DNA from: Rhodococcus erythropolis NBRC 15567
Lineage (GTDB): Bacteria > Actinomycetota > Actinomycetes > Mycobacteriales > Mycobacteriaceae
DNA length: 64,000 bases
Direction: 5' to 3'
Assembly (NCBI RefSeq): GCF_001552595.1
Contig: NZ_BCRM01000008.1
Span: forward strand, 214,366 to 278,365
This document shows, piece by piece, positions 42,438 to 53,519 of this stretch; position 1 is the stretch's first letter, and every line of letters begins with the position of its first letter. The notes under the pieces were generated by a model that made no database searches, was not told the DNA's origin, and saw only the letters and a program-made list of their open reading frames with translations. A program made the position numbers and the translations under genes.

Positions 42438-43846
42438 TGACCAAGCCTCCGATGACCAAGGCTCCGATGACAACTGCAGAACAGCACATTGATGTCGTGA
42501 TCCTCGGTGGAGGATCGGGCGGCTATGCCTGCGCCATCCGCGCCGCCCAACTCGGATTGTCGGTCACGCTGATCGAGGCGGACAAGGTCGGCGGAACGTG
42601 CCTGCACCGCGGATGCATCCCGACCAAGGCGCTGCTGCATTCCGCCGAGGTCGCCGACTCGGCACGCACCAGTGAGCAATTCGGAGTCCGAGCATCTTTT
42701 GACGGCATCGACATCGCGCAGGTGCACGACTACAAAAACGGGACAGTCGAGCGGCTGTACAGCGGTCTGCAAGGTTTGTTGGCGCAACACAAGATCACTA
42801 TCGTCAACGGATACGGAACGTACGTCGGTGGGCGAAGCATCGACGTCGACGGAACCCGCTATACCGGAACATCACTCGTACTGGCCACCGGATCGTATCC
42901 GCGGGAACTGCCCGGCATCGAACTCGGCCGCCGGATCCTCACCAGTGACCAGGCGCTCGAACTCGACCGGGTGCCCACCAGCGCGACAGTGCTCGGTGGC
43001 GGTGTCATCGGCGTCGAGTTCGCGAGCCTCTGGCGCTCGTTCGGCGCCGAAGTCACGATCGTCGAGGCACTCCCGCGACTGATCGCCGCGGAGGACCCGT
43101 GGTCGTCGAAGCAGCTGGAGCGGGCTTACCGGAAACGCGGAATCGTCTGTAAGACAGACACAAAGATCGTTTCCGCGAAAGAAGCAGCCGATTCGGTCCG
43201 CGTCGAACTAGGCGACGGAACGATATCCGATACCGAACTACTGTTGGTCGCCGTCGGCCGCGGACCCCGCACGGGCGGTAACGGTTTCGAAGAAAACGGA
43301 ATCAGCCTCGACAAGGGTTTTGTCGTTACCGACGAACGCCTCCGTACGTCCGTGGACGGTGTGTACGCGGTCGGCGACATCGTGCCCGGTCTTGCGTTGG
43401 CGCACCGAGGTTTCCAACAAGGTATCTTTGTGGCTGAACAGATCGCCGGGAAGGATCCGCTACCGGTCGCCGAACACTTGATTCCTCGCGTGACGTACTC
43501 ACATCCCGAAGTTGCATCAGTCGGACTCGGCGAAGAGGCGGCGCGCACGCAGTACGGCGACATCTCCACCGTCGTCTACGACCTGGCGGGTAACGGCAAG
43601 AGTCAGATCCTGCGAACCACCGGGGGAATCAAAGTGATTCGCAGCGGAACCAGAGGTCCCGTCGTCGGCGTCCACCTGGTAGGCGACCGGGTTGGTGAAC
43701 TGATCGGTGAGGCGCAGTTGGCCGTCGCCTGGGAAGCACTTCCCGATGAAGTGGGGCGTTTCATCCACGCGCACCCCAGCCAGAACGAGGCGTTGGGCGA
43801 GGCCATGCTCGCACTCGCGGGAACACCACTGCACGCGCACCGCTGA
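42437..43846 (+). CDS. lpdA: Dihydrolipoamide dehydrogenase E3
   Basis: Encodes 469 residues of the flavin disulfide reductase family: FAD fold LGGGSGGYACAIRAA, redox disulfide GTCLHRGCIPTK, a second nucleotide fold LGGGVIGVEFAS, and the C-terminal HAHPSQNEALGEA with the His-Glu pair. It reoxidises E2 lipoamide using NAD+. The start overlaps the E2 stop by one base (TGATG). Three in-frame ATGs arise from a short duplicated segment (MTKPPMTKAPMTT), so several starts are possible. Confidence 0.94.
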   Translation: MTKPPMTKAPMTTAEQHIDVVILGGGSGGYACAIRAAQLGLSVTLIEADKVGGTCLHRGCIPTKALLHSAEVADSARTSEQFGVRASFDGIDIAQVHDYKNGTVERLYSGLQGLLAQHKITIVNGYGTYVGGRSIDVDGTRYTGTSLVLATGSYPRELPGIELGRRILTSDQALELDRVPTSATVLGGGVIGVEFASLWRSFGAEVTIVEALPRLIAAEDPWSSKQLERAYRKRGIVCKTDTKIVSAKEAADSVRVELGDGTISDTELLLVAVGRGPRTGGNGFEENGISLDKGFVVTDERLRTSVDGVYAVGDIVPGLALAHRGFQQGIFVAEQIAGKDPLPVAEHLIPRVTYSHPEVASVGLGEEAARTQYGDISTVVYDLAGNGKSQILRTTGGIKVIRSGTRGPVVGVHLVGDRVGELIGEAQLAVAWEALPDEVGRFIHAHPSQNEALGEAMLALAGTPLHAHR

Positions 43847-45813
<1,967 letters not shown>

Positions 45814-45817
<4 letters not shown>

Positions 45818-46737
45818 CCCCCACACCCCCCGCCGCCGCAACTGCTACCGCTGCCGCCACCGCCGTCCGAGCCGGACGATCCGGATGAGGAGCCACAACT
45901 GTAGTAGCTCGAACCCCCGCCGCCCGGGCTGTACGCGGCGCCCGCAGCCACCGCTCCCGCCAGCGCGGGATCGATCAGAACCAGAGCGCCCGAACCGAAG
46001 AGCGCCGCCGAGAGCCCGGCGAGCGAGGGACCGTAGCTCGAGTACGCGGGCCGCAGTTTCGGTGAGAGGTACGAGTTTTCGTGCTTGAGGCGTCGAAGCT
46101 CGCTGTCGCCCAAAGCTGTCCGACGACGCTTGATGCGGAGAAGTGGAATCATCAGCGCGAGAACGATGATGGTGAGGAGCAGAAACCCGACCGGCTTACC
46201 GCCGGCGATGCCGGCGACGAGACGGACTACGCCGAGACCAATTACCGCCAGGATCGGAACGGTCCGAAAGGCAGCAGTCAGCCCGTTCTGCGGGCGTTGC
46301 AAGTATCCCTCGTCGATCAGCGTCGTACGTAGTTGTGCGAGTGCGACGTTCAGCCGTCCCATCAGACGTACCTGCCGCAGCGGGACCTTTCCGTTGCCGA
46401 GTCGCTTGTGCACGGTACGGGTGAACCAGTCGAGACGACTCTTGTCCTCCGCAGTGAGTGCCAGCTTGGTCTTTCCTTCGGTGCTGATCAGTTCGGCGCT
46501 GCGCAGAATAGCCATCGACGCCAGAACGGCCTGGTAGTCACTGGTCAAGGCACCGATCTCGGGAGGAGTGAGCGGCCGACGGACAGCGTCGACGACCACG
46601 GGCGACCGGCGCGCAGTCATTCGGCTGTACAGCGAGAGTCCGATCGCGACGGCAGCCGCCACCAGGTACCACTGAAGGAAAGTCTGGCTGGGGATCCCCC
46701 ACGTGTCGGCTGAGTAGTAGTTGTTCACCGCACTCAC
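45814..46737 (-). CDS. TIGR04222-like membrane protein B with Cys-Gly tail
   Basis: Encodes 307 residues from GTG 46737, which overlaps the stop of paralog C (GTGA). It has the same plan as protein A: DTWGIPSQTFLQWY, TM1, LTPPEIGALTSDYQAVLASM with AILRSAELI, two central helices, a conserved HENSYLSPKLRPAYSSYGPS, a hydrophobic stretch (LSAALFGSGALVLIDPALAG) and a Gly/Ser tail with three Cys ending CGGGGCGG. No other Cys occurs. The tail is 40-45 residues long and predicted disordered. Function unknown; possible substrate of a cysteine-modifying enzyme. Confidence 0.83.
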
Positions 46738-47513
46738 CCCCCACAGCTCACGGTGCTCGAGAAGGTCGAGCAACTGGACGGTGAAGACCCGCCGCCGCAT
46801 CCGGGTGCCCAACCGCCGTCGCGACCCGGACCGAAGAGTGCCGCGGCAATACCCGCCGACGTCGCCCCGTAGGTAGCAAACGACGGTTGGAAATTCGGTG
46901 TGAGGTAGGAGTATTCGTCCTTCAAGCGACTCAATTCGACCTGGCCGAAACGAGTGCGTCGGCTCAGGCGGAGAAGGGTTACGACAATCAGGGCGAGGCA
47001 GACGACAACGAGCGGAAGGTATCCCACCGGGTTCTCGTTCACGACAGTGAATCCGGTCCTGATCGTGCCGACCACGGCGACGATAACGACAGGTACCACG
47101 GACAATCGCGTCAAAGTGTGTTCACGATTGCCGTTCAGGTAGCCGGCCTGCACCAGGTCACTACGAAGCTCCAACAGGGGCAGCGGAAGTGTCGGCACGA
47201 GCCGGGAGGGCACGGCAGTTCCACCGGCGTCGTCGATCCGCTGGCGGACGATGCGGGTGAAGCGGTCATGCTGACCCTGGCCGGCAGAATATGCAGCACT
47301 CTCGAGTTCTGCCACGGCAGCGCGTACCGCACGCTCGTCGCTGGTCAGTACACCCATCTCCGGTGGTGTGAGTGTGCGCAATGCAGGTGTGGGCTTGCGC
47401 ATGGCGACGCCTCTGATCACAAGTGCGATCACCACCGCTCCGGTGGCAGCGGCGACGTACCACCCGAGGAAAGCCTCGGTGGAAATTCCCCACGTATTCG
47501 TATGATCATGCAT
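46734..47513 (-). CDS. TIGR04222-like membrane protein C with Cys-Gly tail
   Basis: Encodes 259 residues, the first and shortest of three tandem paralogs, with GAGAGGTGG before its ATG. It starts NTWGISTEAFLGWY, TM1, then LTPPEMGVLTSDERAVRAAV, two helices, DEYSYLTPNFQPSFATYGAT and a 30-residue tail (GWAPGCGGGSSP, then SSCSTFSSTVSCGG). Three Cys are in the tail and one in a membrane helix. The C-terminal hydrophobic segment of A and B is reduced (AGIAAALFGPG). It should lead a three-gene operon; the 139 bp before it, up to the SDR gene, hold no gene I can support. Confidence 0.82.
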   Translation of the reverse strand: MHDHTNTWGISTEAFLGWYVAAATGAVVIALVIRGVAMRKPTPALRTLTPPEMGVLTSDERAVRAAVAELESAAYSAGQGQHDRFTRIVRQRIDDAGGTAVPSRLVPTLPLPLLELRSDLVQAGYLNGNREHTLTRLSVVPVVIVAVVGTIRTGFTVVNENPVGYLPLVVVCLALIVVTLLRLSRRTRFGQVELSRLKDEYSYLTPNFQPSFATYGATSAGIAAALFGPGRDGGWAPGCGGGSSPSSCSTFSSTVSCGG

Positions 47514-47652
47514 CGCACACCACCTCTCGATGAACTCCTGAGAACCAGTCCAGTCTCTTTGTCCGACAACTGATGTCAGTATCGGGCCAGTACCGGGAAA
47601 AGCGATATCCGGGTGGCCATCGTCATCATTCCGTTACCGGCGAACTGGGGAT

Positions 47653-48330
47653 TTACCGGCCGGTAGGTCGAAGCACGATCTCCGTGGGGTGTGCGTCGGA
47701 CGGTGTTTCGACGGCAGTGAGTACGGCACGCGCCACAGTGGAGGCCTTCAGGAAGCGTTCCGGGTCGTACTCGTCGCCCTCGCCGGCGACGATGTTGCGC
47801 TGCATGTCGGTGTCGATTCGACCGGGGTGAATGGAGGTGACCCGCAGTGCCGGCTCTTCCAGACGTAGGGCGTCTCCGAAGGCGCGCAGGGCGAACTTGC
47901 TGGCCGCGTACGAGCCCCAGCCGGCGTTGGCGCGCAGTCCGGCACCGGAATTGATCAGTACGACGTGGCCACCGGCTGCCCTGAGGGCAGGAAGGAGGAC
48001 ACGAGTGAGTTCGGCGACGGCGATGACGTTCGCCTCGAGGGTGCGTCGCCACTGATCGACCGAGGATTCCTCGATGGTTCCGATGTCGGCCACGCCGGCG
48101 TTGTGTACCAGCACGTCTAGCGTCGTGATGGAGGAGGCAGCGACCGCGACGGCGGCGTAGTCCGTGAGGTCGAGGGGTAGAGGCGTCGATCTGGGCAGTT
48201 CGGCGCAGATCGGCTCGAGGGCCTGCGCGGATCGTGCACCGAGCAGCAGGTCGTGTGTCGGCGCCAGTTCGCGTGCGATGGCAGCTCCGAGGCCGCGACT
48301 GGAACCGGTGATCAAGGCAGTGGGACGCAT
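47653..48330 (-). CDS. Short-chain dehydrogenase/reductase
   Basis: Encodes 225 residues of classical SDR: cofactor loop TGSSRGLGAAIA (8-19), NAGVAD, the catalytic Ser in INSGAG and the YAASKFA motif with Tyr and Lys. The Arg after GAR at the end of beta-2 suggests NADP preference. It is shorter than most classical SDRs (about 250). Substrate unknown. It diverges from the metal ABC transporter operon. Confidence 0.9.
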   Translation of the reverse strand: MRPTALITGSSRGLGAAIARELAPTHDLLLGARSAQALEPICAELPRSTPLPLDLTDYAAVAVAASSITTLDVLVHNAGVADIGTIEESSVDQWRRTLEANVIAVAELTRVLLPALRAAGGHVVLINSGAGLRANAGWGSYAASKFALRAFGDALRLEEPALRVTSIHPGRIDTDMQRNIVAGEGDEYDPERFLKASTVARAVLTAVETPSDAHPTEIVLRPTGR

Positions 48331-48355
48331 GGTCCGAGCCTATCGAGTGTGAATT

Positions 48356-48371
48356 GTTCGGCTATACGAAC
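48356..48371. promoter_or_regulatory. Inverted repeat before the metal ABC operon
   Basis: GTTCG-GCTATA-CGAAC is a 5+6+5 inverted repeat in the 77-bp gap between the SDR and substrate-binding-protein genes. The AT-rich stretch after it could hold the promoter. It is a candidate metalloregulator site (MntR- or Zur-type), by context only. Confidence 0.4.
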
Positions 48372-48407
48372 TTGTGTATTTGTTTACCCACATATTAGAG
48401 TTCGACC

Positions 48408-49334
48408 ATGACGACTCGCGACGCGAAGAACTTCCGCCGCCTGGGAATTGCCGCCCTCGCCGCCCTGCTTCTCTCCAGCTGTTCTGCGGTGAATTCCGGC
48501 TCCGACGACGACCGCCCGGTGGTGCTCACCACGTTCACCGTGCTGTCGGACATCGCCCAGAACGTTGCCGGCGATCACCTTCGCGTCGAGTCGATCACCA
48601 AGGCGGGGGCGGAAATCCACGGCTACGAGCCGACGCCCGGAGACATTCGGCGGGCGAGCGAAGCCGATCTGATCCTCGACAACGGCATGAACCTCGAGGC
48701 GTGGTTCGCGAAATTCGTCAACGGTCTGGACGTGCCACACGTCGTGGTCAGCGACGGCGTCGAAGGCATTCCGATCGCCGGTGACGCGTATGCGGGCAAG
48801 CCCAATCCGCATGCATGGATGTCTCCGTTGAATACGCAGATTTACGTCGACAACATGGTGACTGCTTTCAGTGACCTCGACCCGGACAACGCCTCGGCAT
48901 TTGCGGGGAACGGCGCGAAGTACAAGGCGGAACTGCAAGCAGTTCAGGACGGCCTGGTCAGTGGGCTGGCGGTATTGCCCGCAGGTCAGCGCGCACTCGT
49001 CAGTTGCGAGGGTGCGTTCTCCTATCTGGCCAGGGACGCGGGACTCAGCGAGGCCTACATCTGGCCGGTCAATGCCGAGCAGCAGGCGACGCCGCAGCAG
49101 ATCATCGCCGCGATCGACTTCGTCCGGGCCAATTCCGTTCCCGCCGTCTTCTGTGAGTCGACGGTCTCGGATGCCCCCATGCAGCAGGTTGTCGGGGCGA
49201 CCGGTGCGAAATTCGGAGGGACGCTGTACGTCGACTCGCTGTCCGAAGCCGACGGTCCCGTGCCCACCTACCTGGACATGATTCGCCACGACACCGACGT
49301 CATCCTCGGCGGTCTGACCGGCGGTAAATCATGA
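48408..49334 (+). CDS. Metal ABC transporter substrate-binding lipoprotein (Mn/Zn type)
   Basis: Encodes 308 residues. The lipobox LLSSCS (about 20-25) marks a lipoprotein. The ZnuA/PsaA-like fold carries the metal ligands: His in AEIHGYEPTPGD, His in PNPHAWMSP, Glu in SCEGAFSYLARD and Asp in YVDSLSEADG. There is no His-rich loop, which favours manganese (PsaA/MntC-like) over zinc. It captures the ion outside the membrane for the permease. Its stop overlaps the ATPase start by 4 bp. Confidence 0.92.
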   Translation: MTTRDAKNFRRLGIAALAALLLSSCSAVNSGSDDDRPVVLTTFTVLSDIAQNVAGDHLRVESITKAGAEIHGYEPTPGDIRRASEADLILDNGMNLEAWFAKFVNGLDVPHVVVSDGVEGIPIAGDAYAGKPNPHAWMSPLNTQIYVDNMVTAFSDLDPDNASAFAGNGAKYKAELQAVQDGLVSGLAVLPAGQRALVSCEGAFSYLARDAGLSEAYIWPVNAEQQATPQQIIAAIDFVRANSVPAVFCESTVSDAPMQQVVGATGAKFGGTLYVDSLSEADGPVPTYLDMIRHDTDVILGGLTGGKS

Positions 49335-50062
49335 ACGAAGCCATTCGCGTCGAAAACGTCAGCGTTCACTACGGCGAGGTCCACGCACTGGACCATGTCG
49401 ATCTGACGTTGAATTCCGGAAGCGTCTGCGGACTGATCGGTATGAACGGTTCAGGAAAGTCGACCTTGTTCAAGGTGATCATGGGAATGATCAAGCCGGA
49501 CAACGGCTCTGTGAGAATCGCCGGTCTCGACGCAGCCGCTGCGCGCAAGAGCGGGCGCGTCGGATACGTGCCGCAGAGTGAAGACGTCGACTGGACCTTC
49601 CCGATCAGTGTCCGTGACGTCGTGATGATGGGTAGGTACGGCCACCTCGGGTTCTTGCGACGTCCGCGGCGTGCAGATCGCGAGGCGGTGGCAGAGGCCC
49701 TCGAGCGGGTAGAGCTCACAGAATTTGCGGATCGTCAGATCGGTCAGCTCTCGGGTGGTCAGAAGAAGCGCGCCTTCGTCGCACGCGGTATCGCACAGGA
49801 CGCGTCGATACTCTTGCTGGACGAGCCTTTTGCCGGCGTCGACAAGCGTTCCGAGGCAACGATTTCGACGCTGCTACGAGAGTTGGCTTCCGACGGCCGA
49901 TCGATCTTGGTCTCGACTCACGACCTCCACGCCGTGCCGAAACTCTGCGACGAGGCGGTACTGCTCATGCGCAAGGTTCTGGTGCACGCCGACCCGGACA
50001 CCGTGCTTCAACCGGAAAACCTCGCCCTGGCTTTCGGTCTCGACGTGATGGACAGGACCTGA
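49331..50062 (+). CDS. Metal ABC transporter ATP-binding protein
   Basis: Encodes 243 residues: Walker A GMNGSGKST (about 37-45), signature QLSGGQKKRAF, Walker B SILLLDEPFAGVD and the H-loop STHDLHAV. It belongs to the MntB/ZnuC group and powers uptake through the permease encoded 3 bp downstream. Confidence 0.94.
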   Translation: MNEAIRVENVSVHYGEVHALDHVDLTLNSGSVCGLIGMNGSGKSTLFKVIMGMIKPDNGSVRIAGLDAAAARKSGRVGYVPQSEDVDWTFPISVRDVVMMGRYGHLGFLRRPRRADREAVAEALERVELTEFADRQIGQLSGGQKKRAFVARGIAQDASILLLDEPFAGVDKRSEATISTLLRELASDGRSILVSTHDLHAVPKLCDEAVLLMRKVLVHADPDTVLQPENLALAFGLDVMDRT

Positions 50063-50065
50063 TCG

Positions 50066-50944
50066 ATGAACCTCGTAGAACTGCTACTTGATCCTCTCCA
50101 GTACGGATTCATGGTGCGCGCGTTGGCCGTTGCGGTTGTGGCGGCGGTTGTCTGCGCGGTGCTCAGTTGTTGGTTGGTGCTCATCGGGTGGTCACTGATG
50201 GGCGATGCCGTCTCGCACGCTGTCCTGCCCGGTGTTGTCCTCGCCTACGTCGTCGGCGCTCCATTTGCCATCGGGGCCTTGATCTTCGGGCTGATCGCCG
50301 TCGCACTGATCGGACTGATCCGTAACACCAGCGGCGTCAAGGAAGACGCCGCGATCGGTATCGTCTTCACGACTCTCTTTGCGTTCGGTTTGGTTCTCAT
50401 CTCGGTGACCCCCAGCCAGACCGATCTCAACCACATCATTTTCGGCAACCTGCTGGGGGTGAGCTCGTCCGATCTTCTGCAGGTCGCGATACTCGGCGCG
50501 TTGGCGTTGAGCATTCTGTTGATCAAGCGTCGCGATCTGACGTTGTTTGCCTTCGACCCGATCCATGCCAACGCGATAGGTCTTTCGCCTAAGCGTCTCG
50601 GAGCGCTGCTACTCGGCGTCCTCGCACTCACGTCCGTTGTGGCGCTGCAAGCTGTCGGAGTCGTGCTGGTGGTGGCGATGCTGATCATCCCCGGCGCGAC
50701 GGCCTACCTTCTCACTGACAAGTTCTCGCGGATGCTGGTGATAGCTCCGGTGGTTTCCGCGATCTGCGCGATTACGGGTATCTACGTCAGCTACTACCTC
50801 GACACAGCTTCCGGGGGCATGGTTGTGATGACGCAGGGCATCGTATTCGCCCTGGTGTACCTGTTCAGCCCGTCGCAGGGGGTCATCGCGAAATGGACTT
50901 CGCAGCGGCGTAGGACCCGAGCGGAATACAGCGCCGTGGCTTGA
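50066..50944 (+). CDS. Metal ABC transporter permease
   Basis: Encodes 292 residues with eight or nine membrane helices of the ABC-3 family (GWSLMGDAVSHAVLPGVVLA with the conserved SHA, then GVKEDAAIGIVF). The basic C-terminal tail is cytosolic. It completes a three-gene Mn/Zn-type importer; only one permease is present, so it should form a homodimer. Confidence 0.93.
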   Translation: MNLVELLLDPLQYGFMVRALAVAVVAAVVCAVLSCWLVLIGWSLMGDAVSHAVLPGVVLAYVVGAPFAIGALIFGLIAVALIGLIRNTSGVKEDAAIGIVFTTLFAFGLVLISVTPSQTDLNHIIFGNLLGVSSSDLLQVAILGALALSILLIKRRDLTLFAFDPIHANAIGLSPKRLGALLLGVLALTSVVALQAVGVVLVVAMLIIPGATAYLLTDKFSRMLVIAPVVSAICAITGIYVSYYLDTASGGMVVMTQGIVFALVYLFSPSQGVIAKWTSQRRRTRAEYSAVA

Positions 50945-51081
50945 CGGGCGGTCTTGATCGTTCGTCCAGTTAACAATCCGCTACCAAATCGGGTAGGTTC
51001 GTACGGGCATTCGTCACCACAAACATTCCGGCCGCAACGATGCCGGCTGCTAGACAATCGGTGGTGACGCCTTGAACACCG

Positions 51082-52626
51082 ATGGGCCCTTCGATGACGC
51101 AGTTCCGAGCACGACGCACGTGGCTGGTTCTCGGCGTCGTTGTTGCGGTCATCGTCCTCGCCGGATCCGGGCTGCTCAGCCCACGAACCGCGGTTCTGGT
51201 GGACGATGTCGCACAGCTCGTCGGCGGCGCCACTGCGACTGCGGTCTGTTGGTGGACGTCGCGGCGCCATCACGGAGTCGAGCGTCGTTGGCGAACTCTG
51301 ATGGCTCTCGGTATGGCCGGCTGGACCCTCGGAATGTTCTTCTGGGCGTTTTACCGCTCAGTTCTCCACGTACCACTTCCGTCGCCGTCGATCGCGGACA
51401 TCGGTTTCTTCATGTTCCCGGTGTTTGCCGTACCGGCGCTTCTGTCGCTGGTACGTGAGTCTCCCCGGCGTGAGGCGATCGGCCCGATCCATCTCTGGCT
51501 CGTGCTGACGCTCGACGGTCTTGTCGTTGTCGGTGGATTGTTCATCCTCACGTGGACGACCGCCCTGGGCGCCGTCGTTCACACCGGTCCGACGGGATCT
51601 CTCGGGTTTCTTGTCGCGGTGATGTATCCGATCACCGACTTCGTTCTGATCGCGATGGTCTTGCTGATGGTCATCGGGCCGAAGGCCGTTGCCGAGATCC
51701 GCGAACCGCTGACGTTCCTCGGGTGCGGGTTGGTGATGCTCTCCCTTTCGGACAGTTTGTACGCGTACTTGGTGGCGATCGGCGCCGAGAGTATGCCGAC
51801 CATCGCCGATGCCGGGTTCATCGCGGGGCCGCCGTTGATCGCCTTGGCGGCGCTGACGAAGCGAACCGAGCCTCGGAACCGCGACGCGCCACAGCAGTGG
51901 CGAAGTGATCGGACTCAGTTGCTGCTGCCGTATCTGTTGATCGCGGTGATCGCGACGATCGTGACTGTTCAGGCACTGATCGTCGGCAACCTCGATGCCG
52001 TGGTCGTGATACTCGGCGTCGGCGTGCTGGTTCTCGCGCTGGTGCGCCAGATACTCACGCTCCTCGAGAACGACGCGCTCCTCCAACAGATCTCCGCTGC
52101 GCAGGACGAGCTCCGGTACCGAGCGCATCACGACCCACTCACCGAGCTCGCCAACCGGGCCGCGTTCGACGAACACTTCGCGAGCGCCATCGAGAACTAC
52201 CGCCTCACGAACTCCGATTGGGTGCTGATGCTTGTCGATCTGGACGACTTCAAACAGGTCAACGATCGTTACGGGCACCCGGCTGGTGACCGGTTGCTGG
52301 TTGCCCTCACGGCGCGTCTGCGCGAAGCGGTTCCCGAGAGTGCATTTGTCGCTCGATTCGGCGGCGACGAATTCACGGTACTTCTGCAGGGCCCGATCGA
52401 CGACGCCGTCGTCGTAGCCCGCCGGATCGTCGACGCGCTCAGTTCTGATCAGACTGCAGACACATCGGTGTCGGTGGGTGCGAGCGTTGGTGTCGCGCAG
52501 TTCGAGTTAGCCGACGAGCCGCTGAGTGCACACGCTCTTCTCCGCCGAGCCGATGCGGCGATGTACGAGGCGAAGAGAAGCGGAAAGGGCGCTGTTGTCG
52601 TCTACTGCGATCGCCGCGAAGACTAG
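51082..52626 (+). CDS. Membrane-bound diguanylate cyclase (GGDEF)
   Basis: Encodes 514 residues from ATG 51082 (a second ATG lies four codons on). Eight to nine N-terminal membrane helices (about 10-320) are followed by a coiled segment (LLENDALLQQISAAQDELRY) and a GGDEF domain (about 345-510) with HDPLTELANRAAFDEHF, LVDLDDFKQVNDRYGH and FVARFGGDEFTVLL. The active-site residues are intact, so it should make c-di-GMP. The RxxD inhibitory site that would lie just upstream is absent (VPESAFVARF). The membrane part is probably a sensor. It overlaps the convergent cyclase-family gene by 4 bp. Confidence 0.93.
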   Translation: MGPSMTQFRARRTWLVLGVVVAVIVLAGSGLLSPRTAVLVDDVAQLVGGATATAVCWWTSRRHHGVERRWRTLMALGMAGWTLGMFFWAFYRSVLHVPLPSPSIADIGFFMFPVFAVPALLSLVRESPRREAIGPIHLWLVLTLDGLVVVGGLFILTWTTALGAVVHTGPTGSLGFLVAVMYPITDFVLIAMVLLMVIGPKAVAEIREPLTFLGCGLVMLSLSDSLYAYLVAIGAESMPTIADAGFIAGPPLIALAALTKRTEPRNRDAPQQWRSDRTQLLLPYLLIAVIATIVTVQALIVGNLDAVVVILGVGVLVLALVRQILTLLENDALLQQISAAQDELRYRAHHDPLTELANRAAFDEHFASAIENYRLTNSDWVLMLVDLDDFKQVNDRYGHPAGDRLLVALTARLREAVPESAFVARFGGDEFTVLLQGPIDDAVVVARRIVDALSSDQTADTSVSVGASVGVAQFELADEPLSAHALLRRADAAMYEAKRSGKGAVVVYCDRRED

Positions 52627-53447
52627 CGCCGTAAGAGTGCGAAGATCGTTGCCGGTGAACCCGATCCGGCCTTGTTGATCGCGCCACCGACAAGGATGCT
52701 CGCCCCGGTGGTTGGCAGGGCGGCAAGATTGTTCAAGTTCTCCAGGCTGATTCGATGCTTGTCGTACAGGAGTGTCGAGACGGGGTAGGTCTCGTCGTTT
52801 CCGAGGTCGGGACCGAAGGTGTCGGTTCCCAATGCTCCGCGGGTGCCCAAGCGTCCGGTGTCTATCAGCCACTGCGCCGCGTCCACCGAGAATCCGGGTT
52901 GGTGGGTGACACCCTCGGCATCGGCATTGGCATATTCTTCGCTACCCCAGCGCGATTCCCAACCGGTCCAGAGAACCACGGCCGCTCCATCGGGGATCTT
53001 GCCGTTGCGCGTCTCCCACTCCTGAATGTCCGCGACCGTGAGCGCATAGTCCGAATCGGCGGCAGCCTTGTCCCGGATGTCGATCTTCACTGCGGGAAGG
53101 AAGAGGTCGGCCGGATCGAGTTGGTCGGCTGTGAGTCCACCTTCCTGAAAGTGCGCGGGTGCGCCCCAATGTGTGCCCGTGTGTTCACCCTCCTTGACGT
53201 ACTGGAGGTAGTAGCCGTCGTCTGCGATGGTTGCCGCTGTGTCGAGAGTGAACGCGGGATCGCCGGGAAAAATCGGCGTGGTCGCGGGGTCGTTCACGTG
53301 GGAGAGCGAAACGACTTGCAACAGCTCATCCAACGGGGTTGTTGCGTCTTGGCTGCTTCCGGAACTGCTACCCATGTCGATCACCTGAGGTCCCGCTACC
53401 AGCGCCAGGCCTGTGGCTGCGCGCTGAAGTAACTGTCGTCGTTTCAT
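52623..53447 (-). CDS. Exported cyclase/kynurenine-formamidase-fold hydrolase
   Basis: Encodes 274 residues from ATG 53447. The N-terminus MKRRQLLQRAATGLALVAGP looks like a signal peptide with a Tat-like, imperfect twin-arginine (KRRQLLQ). The mature protein has the Cyclase_2 fold with GEHTGTHWGAPAHF, the HxGTHxDxPxH metal motif in which the second-position Asp is Gly. ALGTDTFGPD and a late STLLYDKHRISLENL are also family-like. Members hydrolyse N-formylkynurenine or cyclic amides and imides. Export and the altered motif make the substrate uncertain. Confidence 0.85.
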   Translation of the reverse strand: MKRRQLLQRAATGLALVAGPQVIDMGSSSGSSQDATTPLDELLQVVSLSHVNDPATTPIFPGDPAFTLDTAATIADDGYYLQYVKEGEHTGTHWGAPAHFQEGGLTADQLDPADLFLPAVKIDIRDKAAADSDYALTVADIQEWETRNGKIPDGAAVVLWTGWESRWGSEEYANADAEGVTHQPGFSVDAAQWLIDTGRLGTRGALGTDTFGPDLGNDETYPVSTLLYDKHRISLENLNNLAALPTTGASILVGGAINKAGSGSPATIFALLRR

Positions 53448-53519
53448 CGATCCCCCGCCAATTTGCCCGAATTGAGAGTGTTGCAATCACTTTCGCTCCT
53501 TGAACACTAGGACAGAACC

